Source of the DNA: Thermoplasmatota archaeon
GTDB taxonomy: Archaea; Thermoplasmatota; Thermoplasmata; Thermoplasmatales; Thermoplasmataceae
Direction: 5' to 3'
Length of the DNA: 37,050 nucleotides
Assembly: GCA_023487205.1 (NCBI GenBank)
Contig: JAMDBT010000017.1
Location: forward strand, 1 to 37,050
This document shows, piece by piece, positions 15,320 through 22,805 of this stretch. Position 1 is the first letter of the stretch, and each line of letters begins with the position of its first letter. The notes below the pieces were generated by a model. The model saw only the letters and a list, made by a program, of their open reading frames with translations. It searched no databases and had not been told where the DNA came from. A program made the translations under genes and the position numbers.

Positions 15320-16169
15320 CCTCAAACCTCCTCAGCGCCCAGGCTTCTGCCGCCCGGTAAGAAGTCCTAACCAGCGGTCCAGACGCTACATAGGAAAAAC
15401 CCATCCTGTACCCCATGGATTCGAATTCCCTGAATCTGTCAACAGAACAGTACTCCGTGACCTCGATCTGCTTCACTGACGGTCTTAGGTACTGCCCCAA
15501 TGTTACGATGTCCACGCCGGCATCACGCAAGTCCCTCAAGGTTGATAATACTTCTTCGTCTGTCTCTCCGAGGCCCAGCATTATGGAAGACTTGGTAATC
15601 TGCCCCGGATTTGATGACTTCACAAACTTCAACAAAGAAAGAGACTGGTCGTAGCCCGCCCGGCGATCCCGTATGGAGGGGGTAAGTCTTCTGACGGTTT
15701 CCACGTTGTGCGCGAGAACCGCAGGCTCCTCGTCGACAATCTTCTGGATGAGACTCATCCTTCCACGGAAATCCGGAATCAGGACTTCAACCATTATGCC
15801 TGCGCCCTTGACTTTTCTTATTGTTTTTGCAAAGTGCTCCGCGCCCTGATCGGGAAGGTCGTCCCTGTCAACCGATGTTATGACGACGTACTTCAGGTCC
15901 ATTAGTTTTGAAGATTCGAGGATCTTTTCAGGCTCTTCCGGGTCGACCGCCTGAGTCTTTCCGTGGGGAACTGAACAGAACCTGCATCCCCTGAAACAGT
16001 TGCTTCCCAGAATCATGAATGTTGCGGTGCCGCTTCCCCAGCACTCGGCAATATTGGGGCATCTCGCCTCCTCGCAAACAGTGTGGAGGGTTCGATCCCG
16101 CAATGTCTGCCTTATTTTGAGATAGCTCTCGCCCGACGGTATACTAACCTTTGCATACCCGGGCTTCAC
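15306..16169 (-). CDS. lipA: Lipoyl synthase LipA
   Basis: Radical SAM enzyme that inserts two sulfurs at C6 and C8 of the protein-bound octanoyl chain. Both cluster motifs are intact: the auxiliary cluster C32, C37 and C43 (CEEARCPNIAEC) and the radical SAM CFRGCRFC (C58, C62, C65). The auxiliary cluster's Ser ligand is present in the C-terminal RTSYRA (S270). Length is 287, a little short at the N-terminus compared with bacterial LipA. The start is GTG 16169, since the nearby ATG is out of frame and meets a stop at once. A TATA-like ACTTTAGAAT (16191-16200) is centred about 26 bases before it. First gene of the six-gene dehydrogenase/lipoylation operon. Confidence 0.96.
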   Translation of the reverse strand: MKPGYAKVSIPSGESYLKIRQTLRDRTLHTVCEEARCPNIAECWGSGTATFMILGSNCFRGCRFCSVPHGKTQAVDPEEPEKILESSKLMDLKYVVITSVDRDDLPDQGAEHFAKTIRKVKGAGIMVEVLIPDFRGRMSLIQKIVDEEPAVLAHNVETVRRLTPSIRDRRAGYDQSLSLLKFVKSSNPGQITKSSIMLGLGETDEEVLSTLRDLRDAGVDIVTLGQYLRPSVKQIEVTEYCSVDRFREFESMGYRMGFSYVASGPLVRTSYRAAEAWALRRFEDAGS

Positions 16170-16190
16170 GGAGTCATATTGAGGGGAGGT

Positions 16191-16200
16191 ATTCTAAAGT
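16191..16200 (-). promoter_or_regulatory. TATA-like element of the lipA-E1-E2-E3-lipB operon
   Basis: Minus-strand ACTTTAGAAT is centred about 26 bases before GTG 16169. The remainder of the 16170-16399 gap shows no gene. Confidence 0.45.
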
Positions 16201-16360
16201 ATCGTGATTCTAAGTTAGATTCTTGACATCCCTGGGAAGGGTGTATTCTCCCTAACCCGGAGCCTTCTCTACGAACAATTATGGTTCCAGATCAGCAAAC
16301 GGAGGCATCAGGCTGTCACTGCGATTCGAATGCTACGGCAACTAGGCAGAAATCAGAGGA

Positions 16361-16410
16361 AAAATATAAATTAAAAGAAAAAAAATAAAATTGGGAACTT
16401 TAAAGTTCCC
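16361..16410 (-). terminator. Palindrome plus T-rich terminator of the S53 peptidase gene
   Basis: A perfect 18-base palindrome, GGGAACTTTAAAGTTCCC (16393-16410), includes the stop codon of the peptidase gene (16400-16402). On the minus strand it is followed at once by about 30 bases that are almost all T and A. Archaeal RNA polymerase terminates at T-runs, and the palindrome may add a 3' hairpin. It is the clearest terminator in the window. Confidence 0.75.
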
Positions 16411-19400
16411 TTAGGTAAGCGGTGCTCATGCCAACGAATACCGGTTCAGCTGGTCCCAGATGTCCAAGGTAGATCACTGCGGGTCCTGCCGATGAGAAAC
16501 CCACCTTGAATAGGTTGGGATAGCTGTTGTCGTGGTATTCCGTGCTTCCGGAGTACCAGTAGTCCTGGAGAGCATTCTTGTCCACTGACGGCGACGTGGT
16601 GTATCCCCACTGGACGTTGCCAGAGCCTGACGGCTCATTCACGTTCAGGAAGTAATTGGCTCCGCCGGTCAGGGTCACGGATGAGAAGGTCACGTTCTGC
16701 CATCCCCCGCTTGAGGGCTGGTTGACGGACACCGTAATGGCAGCAACTGTGTTCGAGGTGAACGCAGAAGTCCCGATGCCCACCGTTATTGTACCGGTTC
16801 CCTCAAGGAACAGGTTGACGAAGTTTACCTTCTCGCTTGTGCTCCCGACTGTGAACTTCTCTGCCTCTGGAAGCGTGTAGAAGTAAGTGTTAGCAGCGGT
16901 GGCTGTTACCTCGGCCCACACGCCATTGGCCTGCCCGGAGGTGGACGAGTACGCGATGGAAACTCCCGTGTTGGCGTTGCTCACAGTCACGGTTCCGGAT
17001 GATGGAGATGCGGAATATCCTGTTACTGATCCCACGGTATATGAGTAGGAACCGTCAGTCACAGTGAAGACAATTGTCGTGGTTGTTGAGGACTGACTTG
17101 TGCCCGCAAGAGTTACCGACCAGGATGTTCCAGATGGAAGTCCGGACTCGGTGAATGTAACAGTGTACTTGTTGGCGGTGAACGCCACAGACACTCCGGT
17201 GTTTGCGCCATTAACGGTTACCGATCCCGACGTAGGCGAGGCCGTGTATCCCGCAACCGTGCCTATTGTATAGGAGTATGTTCCGTCTGGTACGCTGAAT
17301 GCATCCGTTGTGGAAGTGGATGACTGGCTGGTACCGTCGAAAGTCACGGACCACGAGGTTCCGGATGCAAGTCCGGACTCGGTGAAGGTCACGGTGTAAG
17401 TTGGAGCAGGGGGAGCGCTGCTGTGATACCCTATCGTGTATATGTTCGGGTAGCTGTTATCATTGGTTGGCGTTCCGGATGGGAGACCATTGCTTGGTGG
17501 AGAACTATACCAGTAGTCTTGCGTAGCACCCACGTCAACGGAGGTTGTGGAGGTATATCCCCAGGTGATGCTTCCCGATCCCTCGACTGTCAGGTAATAA
17601 CTTGTGCCGCCTGTCAGAGTTATCGGCGTGATGGATGTGTTGTACCACACGGAGTTGCTGTTCACGTTAACGGTAGTGAAGGGTACTGTGTTGTCAGCCC
17701 ACAGTGATGTGCCTATTCCGAACTGGACACTGCCGCTGCCGGATAGATAAAGAACCACATAGTTGACTGTCTGACTGGTGGAGCCTATGTTGAACTGCTC
17801 TGCTTCCGGAAGGTTGTAGGTAGCAATGTTGGCTGAAGTCGCGTTAACCTCTGAGAATATTCCGTTGGAACCGGATGTTGAACTCTTGGAGAACGTAATG
17901 GTTGCACCCGTGTTGGCTCCATTTACGGTAATGGATCCCGATGAGGGGGACGACGTGTATCCAGACACGGTACCAACAGTGTACGAGTACGTTCCATTGG
18001 GTTCGGTGAATACATCAGTGGTCGTTGTTGATGACTGGCTGGCACTTCCAAGTGTAACAGACCACGAGGTCCCGGATGCAAGTCCGGACTCGGTGAAGGT
18101 CACGGTGTACTTTGTTGCCGGAGGAGTCGTTACTCCCTGATCCTGCACGAAGTTGTACGCGTTAATGCTGCCCCATCCTACTGCAAGGCTGTAGCCGTTG
18201 GCTGCGCTGAACGCGCCATTGGATCCATTGGATATGAAGTACAGCGGATTGTTGGATAGCGTTCCGTTCACTTCAGCCTGTGCAAGTCTGTATAATTCAG
18301 GGTTGAGGAATCCCTCGTTGGATCCTAGCTCAAGGCTCATATCCGCTACCACGCCCGCCATAAGGGGCGATGCCACACTGGTTCCCCACAGTTCAGTGTA
18401 GGAGGTGCTGCCGCCGGCGGTGATATATATCTCCATGTTGGCACCATCGCCTGCGACGTCAGGAGTTCCCCTGCCTGATGCAACGCCAGTGGTGGATGAA
18501 GCGCCCGTTATGACGCCATTTGCGTCAGCGCTGTTTTTTTGCCAGTTTGGCTCTGCAAAAATCGAGCTGACTCCTCCCTGGGAGCCATCCCCGGCGCTGG
18601 GGGTGTTGTACCACACTGACTGGGTGGAAATTCCGGTTGTGCCGGATCCATCGGTTGAGGTGCTTCCGGTAAGTGTCATTGCCGCTCCGCCCACTGCCAG
18701 TGTTCCGAAGTCGTTGTATGACATGGTGGCAGGGAAGCTTGGAGCAACGTTGCCGTTGGAGTTTCCATTATCACCAGAAGACGCGAGCACGGTTATTCCC
18801 CGAGCGGCTGCCTGCTGCTCATACTGCATCCAGGTAGAGTCGTTGCTGTCAGTTCCTCCCCAGGAGTTCGATATGGCAACTACGTGTGACAGGGCGTTGT
18901 CCACCGAGGTGTTGTAGCTCGGGTTCAGGACTGCTGCGAATGCTGCATCAAGGGATGCTGTGGTCGCCGTCGGTCCGTAGACTTCCACTACCGTGGCGCC
19001 CGGTGCCGCACTTGCGGCCATTTCCAGATCAAGGGTGGATTCATAGTTGGCCTGGGACTGGTCATTCGCCGCTGAAGGACCTGGTGGCGGTGCTCCATTG
19101 GTTGGATAACCGTACACGGTGGACCTGGGTTCGCCGGCTGGCGTATTGGTGTTGATATAGTGCGTTATGTCCGATGGCACGTATGGCCCAACATTAGCTC
19201 CCGATGAATCGGTACCGGACCAGAGTATTGTTGCAATGGTCTCTCCCGTCGGGTAACCCTTTGAAGAGAATATCTTGTTCAGCTGGTACGCAGCCTGCAT
19301 GTCTGCTCCGTACAGGAGTTCCGAAGACCCAGAACCGGTAAACAGCGGTGAGATGTGCGCGTTATATCCGGTGTTGAGACCTACTACGCTGCTTATGACC

Positions 19401-19924
19401 CCTGAGTACCCGAAGTCAAGATACATTTGCGTTGTGGGTGCAAAGTACCTGCCGCTGGGACTGTTGAACGTTGCAAGCTGCGTGTGGAATGTGCTCTGGA
19501 ATTGAGCCAGGGTTCCGGTGAGTTGCACGGAGGTCCTGTCACTGTAGGTCTTGACTGCAAACCCCTGTGACGAGAAATAGTTCACGTAGCTGTAGTACTC
19601 AGCGTAAGTTGGCGAAAAGGCGTTTATGAACTGCTGTTGCGTCATGTACTTGTGGTACATGGGAGACGATGGGTTCTGCAGATCTGACAGGAATGTGTTG
19701 AGTTCTTGGCTGTTCCTGTACTGCAGGGTCACTAACACGTTGGTCTTTTCGTTCGTATTTACCCCGGCTACCGGTTGGGGTCCGGTGACGACACCGGATA
19801 CCTTCTCTGGGATCAAATACATGGGCGAGGATTTCGAAACGGAATGCTCAGCCCCCCAGAAACCTGTCAGGATAAATGCAAAGGAGATGACGATAACTAT
19901 CGCCATTAATATCCTTTTATCCAT
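16400..19924 (-). CDS. Secreted S53 (sedolisin/kumamolisin) peptidase with repeated C-terminal modules
   Basis: Pre-pro-peptidase of 1174 residues for extracellular proteolysis at acid pH. Residues 1-25 form a signal peptide or signal anchor. Residues about 60-175 match the pro-kumamolisin activation domain. Residues about 200-595 are the catalytic domain with Glu 295 and Asp 299 (YESTLDLE), oxyanion Asp 385 (SSGDNG) and Ser 516 in GTSVASP. The usual calcium-site Asp in GYDLxxGxGSP-like segments is Ser here (GYSLAVGWGS). Downstream are two kinds of module in the order A-B-A-A-B: A (605-682, 842-917, 919-994) starts YTVTFTESGL and resembles thermopsin-associated beta domains; B (687-836, 999-1146) starts NG(I/V)(F/W)(S/A)EV and ends SYPN. 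No C-terminal membrane anchor is seen. GTTTAAGTA (19949-19957) is the likely TATA box. The modules probably bind the cell surface or substrate. Confidence 0.93.
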   Translation of the reverse strand: MDKRILMAIVIVISFAFILTGFWGAEHSVSKSSPMYLIPEKVSGVVTGPQPVAGVNTNEKTNVLVTLQYRNSQELNTFLSDLQNPSSPMYHKYMTQQQFINAFSPTYAEYYSYVNYFSSQGFAVKTYSDRTSVQLTGTLAQFQSTFHTQLATFNSPSGRYFAPTTQMYLDFGYSGVISSVVGLNTGYNAHISPLFTGSGSSELLYGADMQAAYQLNKIFSSKGYPTGETIATILWSGTDSSGANVGPYVPSDITHYINTNTPAGEPRSTVYGYPTNGAPPPGPSAANDQSQANYESTLDLEMAASAAPGATVVEVYGPTATTASLDAAFAAVLNPSYNTSVDNALSHVVAISNSWGGTDSNDSTWMQYEQQAAARGITVLASSGDNGNSNGNVAPSFPATMSYNDFGTLAVGGAAMTLTGSTSTDGSGTTGISTQSVWYNTPSAGDGSQGGVSSIFAEPNWQKNSADANGVITGASSTTGVASGRGTPDVAGDGANMEIYITAGGSTSYTELWGTSVASPLMAGVVADMSLELGSNEGFLNPELYRLAQAEVNGTLSNNPLYFISNGSNGAFSAANGYSLAVGWGSINAYNFVQDQGVTTPPATKYTVTFTESGLASGTSWSVTLGSASQSSTTTTDVFTEPNGTYSYTVGTVSGYTSSPSSGSITVNGANTGATITFSKSSTSGSNGIFSEVNATSANIATYNLPEAEQFNIGSTSQTVNYVVLYLSGSGSVQFGIGTSLWADNTVPFTTVNVNSNSVWYNTSITPITLTGGTSYYLTVEGSGSITWGYTSTTSVDVGATQDYWYSSPPSNGLPSGTPTNDNSYPNIYTIGYHSSAPPAPTYTVTFTESGLASGTSWSVTFDGTSQSSTSTTDAFSVPDGTYSYTIGTVAGYTASPTSGSVTVNGANTGVSVAFTANKYTVTFTESGLPSGTSWSVTLAGTSQSSTTTTIVFTVTDGSYSYTVGSVTGYSASPSSGTVTVSNANTGVSIAYSSTSGQANGVWAEVTATAANTYFYTLPEAEKFTVGSTSEKVNFVNLFLEGTGTITVGIGTSAFTSNTVAAITVSVNQPSSGGWQNVTFSSVTLTGGANYFLNVNEPSGSGNVQWGYTTSPSVDKNALQDYWYSGSTEYHDNSYPNLFKVGFSSAGPAVIYLGHLGPAEPVFVGMSTAYLREL
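16487..16930 (-). repeat. B-type module, second copy, in the S53 peptidase
   Basis: Encodes residues about 999-1146. It matches the first B copy along its whole length (LPEAE, TLTGG, QDYWYS and DNSYPN blocks all shared), so the module is about 148 residues long. Confidence 0.75.
16943..17170 (-). repeat. A-type module, third copy, in the S53 peptidase
   Basis: Encodes residues about 919-994, beginning YTVTFTESGLPSGTSWSV and ending in an NTGVSIAY-type strand. It follows the second A copy directly. Confidence 0.75.
17174..17401 (-). repeat. A-type module, second copy, in the S53 peptidase
   Basis: Encodes residues about 842-917. Its first about 50 bases (17350-17399) are nearly identical to the same part of copy 1 (18061-18110 region), with one difference seen. 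Confidence 0.75.
17417..17866 (-). repeat. B-type module, first copy, in the S53 peptidase
   Basis: Encodes residues about 687-836 and shares LPEAE, SGSVQFGIGTS-like, LTGGTSYYL, QDYWYS and DNSYPN blocks with the second B copy. Confidence 0.75.
17879..18112 (-). repeat. A-type module, first copy, in the S53 peptidase
   Basis: Encodes residues about 605-682, directly after the catalytic domain and a TTPPAT linker. Confidence 0.75.
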
Positions 19925-19948
19925 TAAAAAGTGATATGCGGCAAGCGC

Positions 19949-19957
19949 TACTTAAAC
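19949..19957 (-). promoter_or_regulatory. TATA-like element of the S53 peptidase gene
   Basis: Minus-strand GTTTAAGTA is centred about 29 bases before ATG 19924, so the leader would be a few bases at most. Confidence 0.5.
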
Positions 19958-19994
19958 GTATTTATCATCGATACAGACCAATTTTCCATGGTGT

Positions 19995-20900
19995 CTAGAT
20001 CAACTTCATGGACTTTAATAGAGTGTAACCCGCAGCAATATCTTCAATTCCATTCCCCATCGATTTGAAAATCGTTCTCTTAAGTCCCATATTATGATTC
20101 AGGTCCTTCAGTTCAACGGGTCTGAACCCCGAGTTCACGTAGTCGGTTATCTCGCTGGATTCCGTCATGGCCTGCTCCAGATGTTCTACCACCACAAGTT
20201 CGCAATCGTTCAGTACCTCCGGAGATGCTTCCCTGCGCCACGGCAGATTTGCGCCCACAAGGTTGATGTGGTATACCGAGGGCAGGTCCTCCAGGTGAAT
20301 CACAGGATCGGTTGAGTTTGTTACAGTGCAGATGACTCTGCTTCCGGCCATAAGATCTTTGATGGTGGTGACCGGGAACACTTCAATGCCGTGTTCCCTC
20401 ATTTTTTCCTGGAATTTCTTCCTGTTTTCCTCCTTCCGGGAGTATGCCTTCACCCGACTCAGCTTGAATATGGAGGCATGTGCCAGCACCTGAGATTCTG
20501 CCTGAAATCCTGTGCCGACTACCCCCAGCGAAATGTTCCTTTCCTTGACCAGCAAAGACGAAGCCAGTGCAGCAAGCGCCCCGGTTCTTATCTGCCCAAG
20601 TATCCCTGCTTCCACCAGGAAGACTTTTCCCTTTTCCTGGGTTGGGAACAGCGCGACCATAAACCTTCCGCCTTCCTTGCCTGCATGATAGAATTTGAGC
20701 CCGCTGAGTCCCATCGACTCTATTGCAGCAGGCATAACGTTCAGGATTGACTTCGGTCCTGTCACCCTCATTCTGGGTGGCGCCTGCGCCTTTCCTTCCC
20801 CCAGATAATGGAAGGCTTTTTCAAGGTTCCCGATGACCTCGGAATACCTCAGATTTGCTGAAACTTCAGTCTCCGAAATGTAGACGGTCTCACTTTCCAT
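19995..20900 (-). CDS. Ornithine cyclodeaminase / mu-crystallin family protein
   Basis: NAD(P)-dependent enzyme family that includes ornithine cyclodeaminase, archaeal alanine dehydrogenase and imine reductases. The Rossmann motif is GVVGTGFQAESQ near the middle, preceded by ILGQIRTGALAALAS, the usual family segment, and LKFYHAG near residue 70, which carries a conserved substrate-binding Lys. Length (301) is a little below the 320-330 norm. The exact substrate cannot be read. ATG 20900 is chosen over the longer TTG at 20918 because the TATA element at 20921-20930 lies 25 bases ahead, which implies a leaderless mRNA. It is divergent from a small unknown gene that appears to share that TATA element. 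No amino acid catabolic cluster surrounds it. Confidence 0.85.
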   Translation of the reverse strand: MESETVYISETEVSANLRYSEVIGNLEKAFHYLGEGKAQAPPRMRVTGPKSILNVMPAAIESMGLSGLKFYHAGKEGGRFMVALFPTQEKGKVFLVEAGILGQIRTGALAALASSLLVKERNISLGVVGTGFQAESQVLAHASIFKLSRVKAYSRKEENRKKFQEKMREHGIEVFPVTTIKDLMAGSRVICTVTNSTDPVIHLEDLPSVYHINLVGANLPWRREASPEVLNDCELVVVEHLEQAMTESSEITDYVNSGFRPVELKDLNHNMGLKRTIFKSMGNGIEDIAAGYTLLKSMKLI

Positions 20901-20920
20901 GATCGTCCATTCTTCCAATT

Positions 20921-20930
20921 GTTATATATT
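20921..20930. promoter_or_regulatory. Shared bidirectional TATA element
   Basis: GTTATATATT contains a self-complementary TATATA core centred at about 20925.5. The leaderless-type starts lie 25 bases to the left (ATG 20900, minus) and 23 bases to the right (GTG 20949, plus). No second box is seen in the 48 bases between the starts, so one element probably serves both genes. Confidence 0.6.
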
Positions 20931-20948
20931 GTACATGAATAGAGAGAG

Positions 20949-21245
20949 GTGAACCCCGATCTTCCGTCAATCGAAGAGGGAAAACTTTACAGTTACGTGA
21001 ATTCGAACAGATCGTATACGCTCAGGAAGGACGGCGAAAATATTGAGTTGCGCTTCGTGCCCAGTTTTCCAGAAGCTCAGAGCCACCTTCCGAATGGCGA
21101 AGAGGTTGAGCACGTAATGACGGGATTTCTCAGTGGCGGCATGATATATTTCACGCACTTCATTACCAGGAGCAGTTTTGGCGAGACCGTTACGGATCTC
21201 AAGGGCAAGGACGACCCCGTCATGCTCTGGCTTCAGTACATTTGA
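20949..21245 (+). CDS. Small uncharacterised protein (98 aa)
   Basis: I do not recognise this protein. It is a small soluble sequence, mixed alpha/beta, with no Cys, membrane segment or obvious motif. Two features stand out: RSYTLRKDGENIELRF in the first half, which looks like paired strands, and GFLSGGMIYFTHFITR in the second. The start is GTG 20949, since the ATG at 20935 runs into a stop within six codons. The TATA element shared with the divergent ornithine cyclodeaminase family gene lies 23 bases before the GTG. Placement on its own promoter next to a metabolic enzyme argues that it is real. No function is proposed. Confidence 0.65.
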   Translation: MNPDLPSIEEGKLYSYVNSNRSYTLRKDGENIELRFVPSFPEAQSHLPNGEEVEHVMTGFLSGGMIYFTHFITRSSFGETVTDLKGKDDPVMLWLQYI

Positions 21246-21303
21246 ATGCCCGGCTCCTTATTCGGTTGCCTTGGTGGCAGCGGGAAAAGGTAAAAGCGGT
21301 GGA

Positions 21304-22236
21304 TCAGAGGAGGGGCCCAAGCATCATTGGCAAAATGACCGTTGCATCTCCGTAAACGTTCACGAATTCCGCGTCTTCCCTCACTTTTTTCCAGGAAATT
21401 GCTTCCTCCAGCTTCGCCCCTGAGAGCGAACCGTCGAACTCCTGGGCCGTCGTAACATACACAGCATAGTTGAGGCCGTCCCTGAACTGGTTCCACCAGA
21501 TTGTGTGGTGTTTCGAGATCCCTCCGCCAATCATCAGTGCGCCGGTCTTCCTGGCATCAAATATAATGTCCGAAATCTGGTGCTCGTCGCTGAACAGATC
21601 CACCTGAAAGTCCCTGTGGGTCTCATAGAACGACCATAACTGGGATCCGAAGGAACCATCGGTTATCCCGGGAACAAACACTGGAATGCCGTTCTTCGCT
21701 GCATTATAGAGGATTGAACCTTCGTTACGTATCTTAAGGGAAACTCTCCTTATCAGATCGGAGCAGCCCCATGCCTTTTTTTCCCGGTACAGTTCCTCTA
21801 GTTCCGGTTGCACAAATTCCTCTATGACCTTTCCGTAGCTTGAATCGGGAATGAATACGTTTCCGAGCCTGTTTATTCCCATGTCCCTGAGCTTCGCATC
21901 ACTGATGTCAAAAGTGCCGCTGTAATATGGGCTGAAAGTCCTGGCAATGTCGTGATCCAATGTTCCGGTAGTGGTGATTATGGCGTCAATCAGCTTCCCG
22001 GAGACCAGCTGGTTGATGATTCCCCTGGTGCCGGTCGATATTATGTCCGCGGGAAACGACAGGAAGGTGGTGTTTTCCTCTGAAAACATTTTCCTCAGGA
22101 TGGAAGTTGCCGCTGCCACCTTTGCAGAGGTAAATCCACCGGATCTGGACATCATTTCCCCCAGTTCCGAAAGTGTTGTGGAGGAATTCACTTTAGCATC
22201 CTGAACCACTTTCCTGAGAAGGTCGTCCTTTTGCAT
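21304..22236 (-). CDS. dys: Deoxyhypusine synthase
   Basis: NAD-dependent enzyme that transfers the aminobutyl group of spermidine to a lysine of translation factor aIF5A, the first step of hypusine formation. The active-site lysine lies in GGGISKHHTIWW (K242), followed by FRDGLNYAVYVTTA. Upstream, IISTGTRGIINQLV, TTTGTLDHDIAR and VFVPGITDGSFGSQLW are the family NAD and spermidine sites. Length is 310, normal for archaea. The aIF5A gene is not in the window. It is transcribed away from a CopD-like gene. TTATTAG at 22260-22266 (minus strand) is a weak TATA-like box 27 bases before the ATG. Confidence 0.96.
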   Translation of the reverse strand: MQKDDLLRKVVQDAKVNSSTTLSELGEMMSRSGGFTSAKVAAATSILRKMFSEENTTFLSFPADIISTGTRGIINQLVSGKLIDAIITTTGTLDHDIARTFSPYYSGTFDISDAKLRDMGINRLGNVFIPDSSYGKVIEEFVQPELEELYREKKAWGCSDLIRRVSLKIRNEGSILYNAAKNGIPVFVPGITDGSFGSQLWSFYETHRDFQVDLFSDEHQISDIIFDARKTGALMIGGGISKHHTIWWNQFRDGLNYAVYVTTAQEFDGSLSGAKLEEAISWKKVREDAEFVNVYGDATVILPMMLGPLL

Positions 22237-22259
22237 GCTACACCTCGATCACTTTCCAT

Positions 22260-22291
22260 CTAATAATGGAGTTGCGGCATGTGGGTTATTA
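22260..22291. promoter_or_regulatory. Divergent promoter pair, dys and CopD-like gene
   Basis: Minus-strand TTATTAG (22260-22266) is about 27 bases before ATG 22236, and plus-strand GTTATTA (22285-22291) is about 26 bases before ATG 22314. Unlike the two shared elements elsewhere, each gene has its own box here. Confidence 0.4.
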
Positions 22292-22313
22292 GGATGCGGG
22301 AACTATCATACTA

Positions 22314-22802
22314 ATGGATTTGCTCTTTGTCAGCATAATGATGTGGATTCATCTTTTCACTGCGATAATATTCATCGGTGGTTCCTTCTTCATCTGGATC
22401 GTTGTGTGGCCGGCCTCGTTCGAACTCACCGATGATGAGAAATTCAGGACAAAAATTGTCGGAACACTTTCAAAGAGGTTTGCCCTTTTTACGAACATAT
22501 CGGTAATTCTGCTTGTCATTTCGGGGATCTTTCTGGCTTATGCCGAGTTTGGGGTCAATCCCGGATTCATCAATACCTTTTCCGGACAGGTACTTTCCGT
22601 AAAGGTCGTAGTCGTGGTCATTGCCATTGGAATAATGTACTACAACAACCTCGGGCACGCCAAGAAGATTGGTATTCTTGTGAGAGAGGGGAAGACCGAG
22701 GAGGTCAAGCGGATAAGGAAGACAGCACATCTGCTGTCCTATATAACGCTCGCTCTTCTTGTCCTGATCACAATTCTCGGAGCAATTCTGGAATCGGTTT
22801 GA
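22314..22802 (+). CDS. CopD-like four-helix membrane protein
   Basis: Integral membrane protein of 162 residues with four predicted helices at about 5-30, 52-75, 86-108 and 135-158. The first helix has WIHLFTAIIFIGGSFFIW, whose His and general pattern resemble CopD/PcoD copper-resistance proteins and the related HemJ/DUF2269 group, which can bind haem or metal in the membrane. The conserved H-x(n)-G-G pattern is the only motif I can name. The loop GHAKKIGILVREGKTEEVKRIR is charged and cytoplasmic by the positive-inside rule. No copper chaperone or haem pathway gene is next to it. The 3' end is 3 bases from the convergent uS7 stop. Function is tentative. Confidence 0.75.
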   Translation: MDLLFVSIMMWIHLFTAIIFIGGSFFIWIVVWPASFELTDDEKFRTKIVGTLSKRFALFTNISVILLVISGIFLAYAEFGVNPGFINTFSGQVLSVKVVVVVIAIGIMYYNNLGHAKKIGILVREGKTEEVKRIRKTAHLLSYITLALLVLITILGAILESV

Positions 22803-22805
22803 GGA

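Noticed and set aside
16320-16365. Possible tRNA T-loop (GATTCGAATGC)
   Set aside because: The flanking bases do not form a T stem, and no acceptor stem or anticodon arm could be found on either strand.
16487-18112. CRISPR-like or tandem DNA repeat array
   Set aside because: The repeats are in-frame protein modules of 76-148 residues with diverged copies, not short repeats with unique spacers.
17826-18917. Plus-strand open frames antisense to the S53 gene (up to 170 codons)
   Set aside because: They mirror the repetitive Ser/Thr/Gly codons of the peptidase, have no promoter or ribosome site and no recognisable domain.
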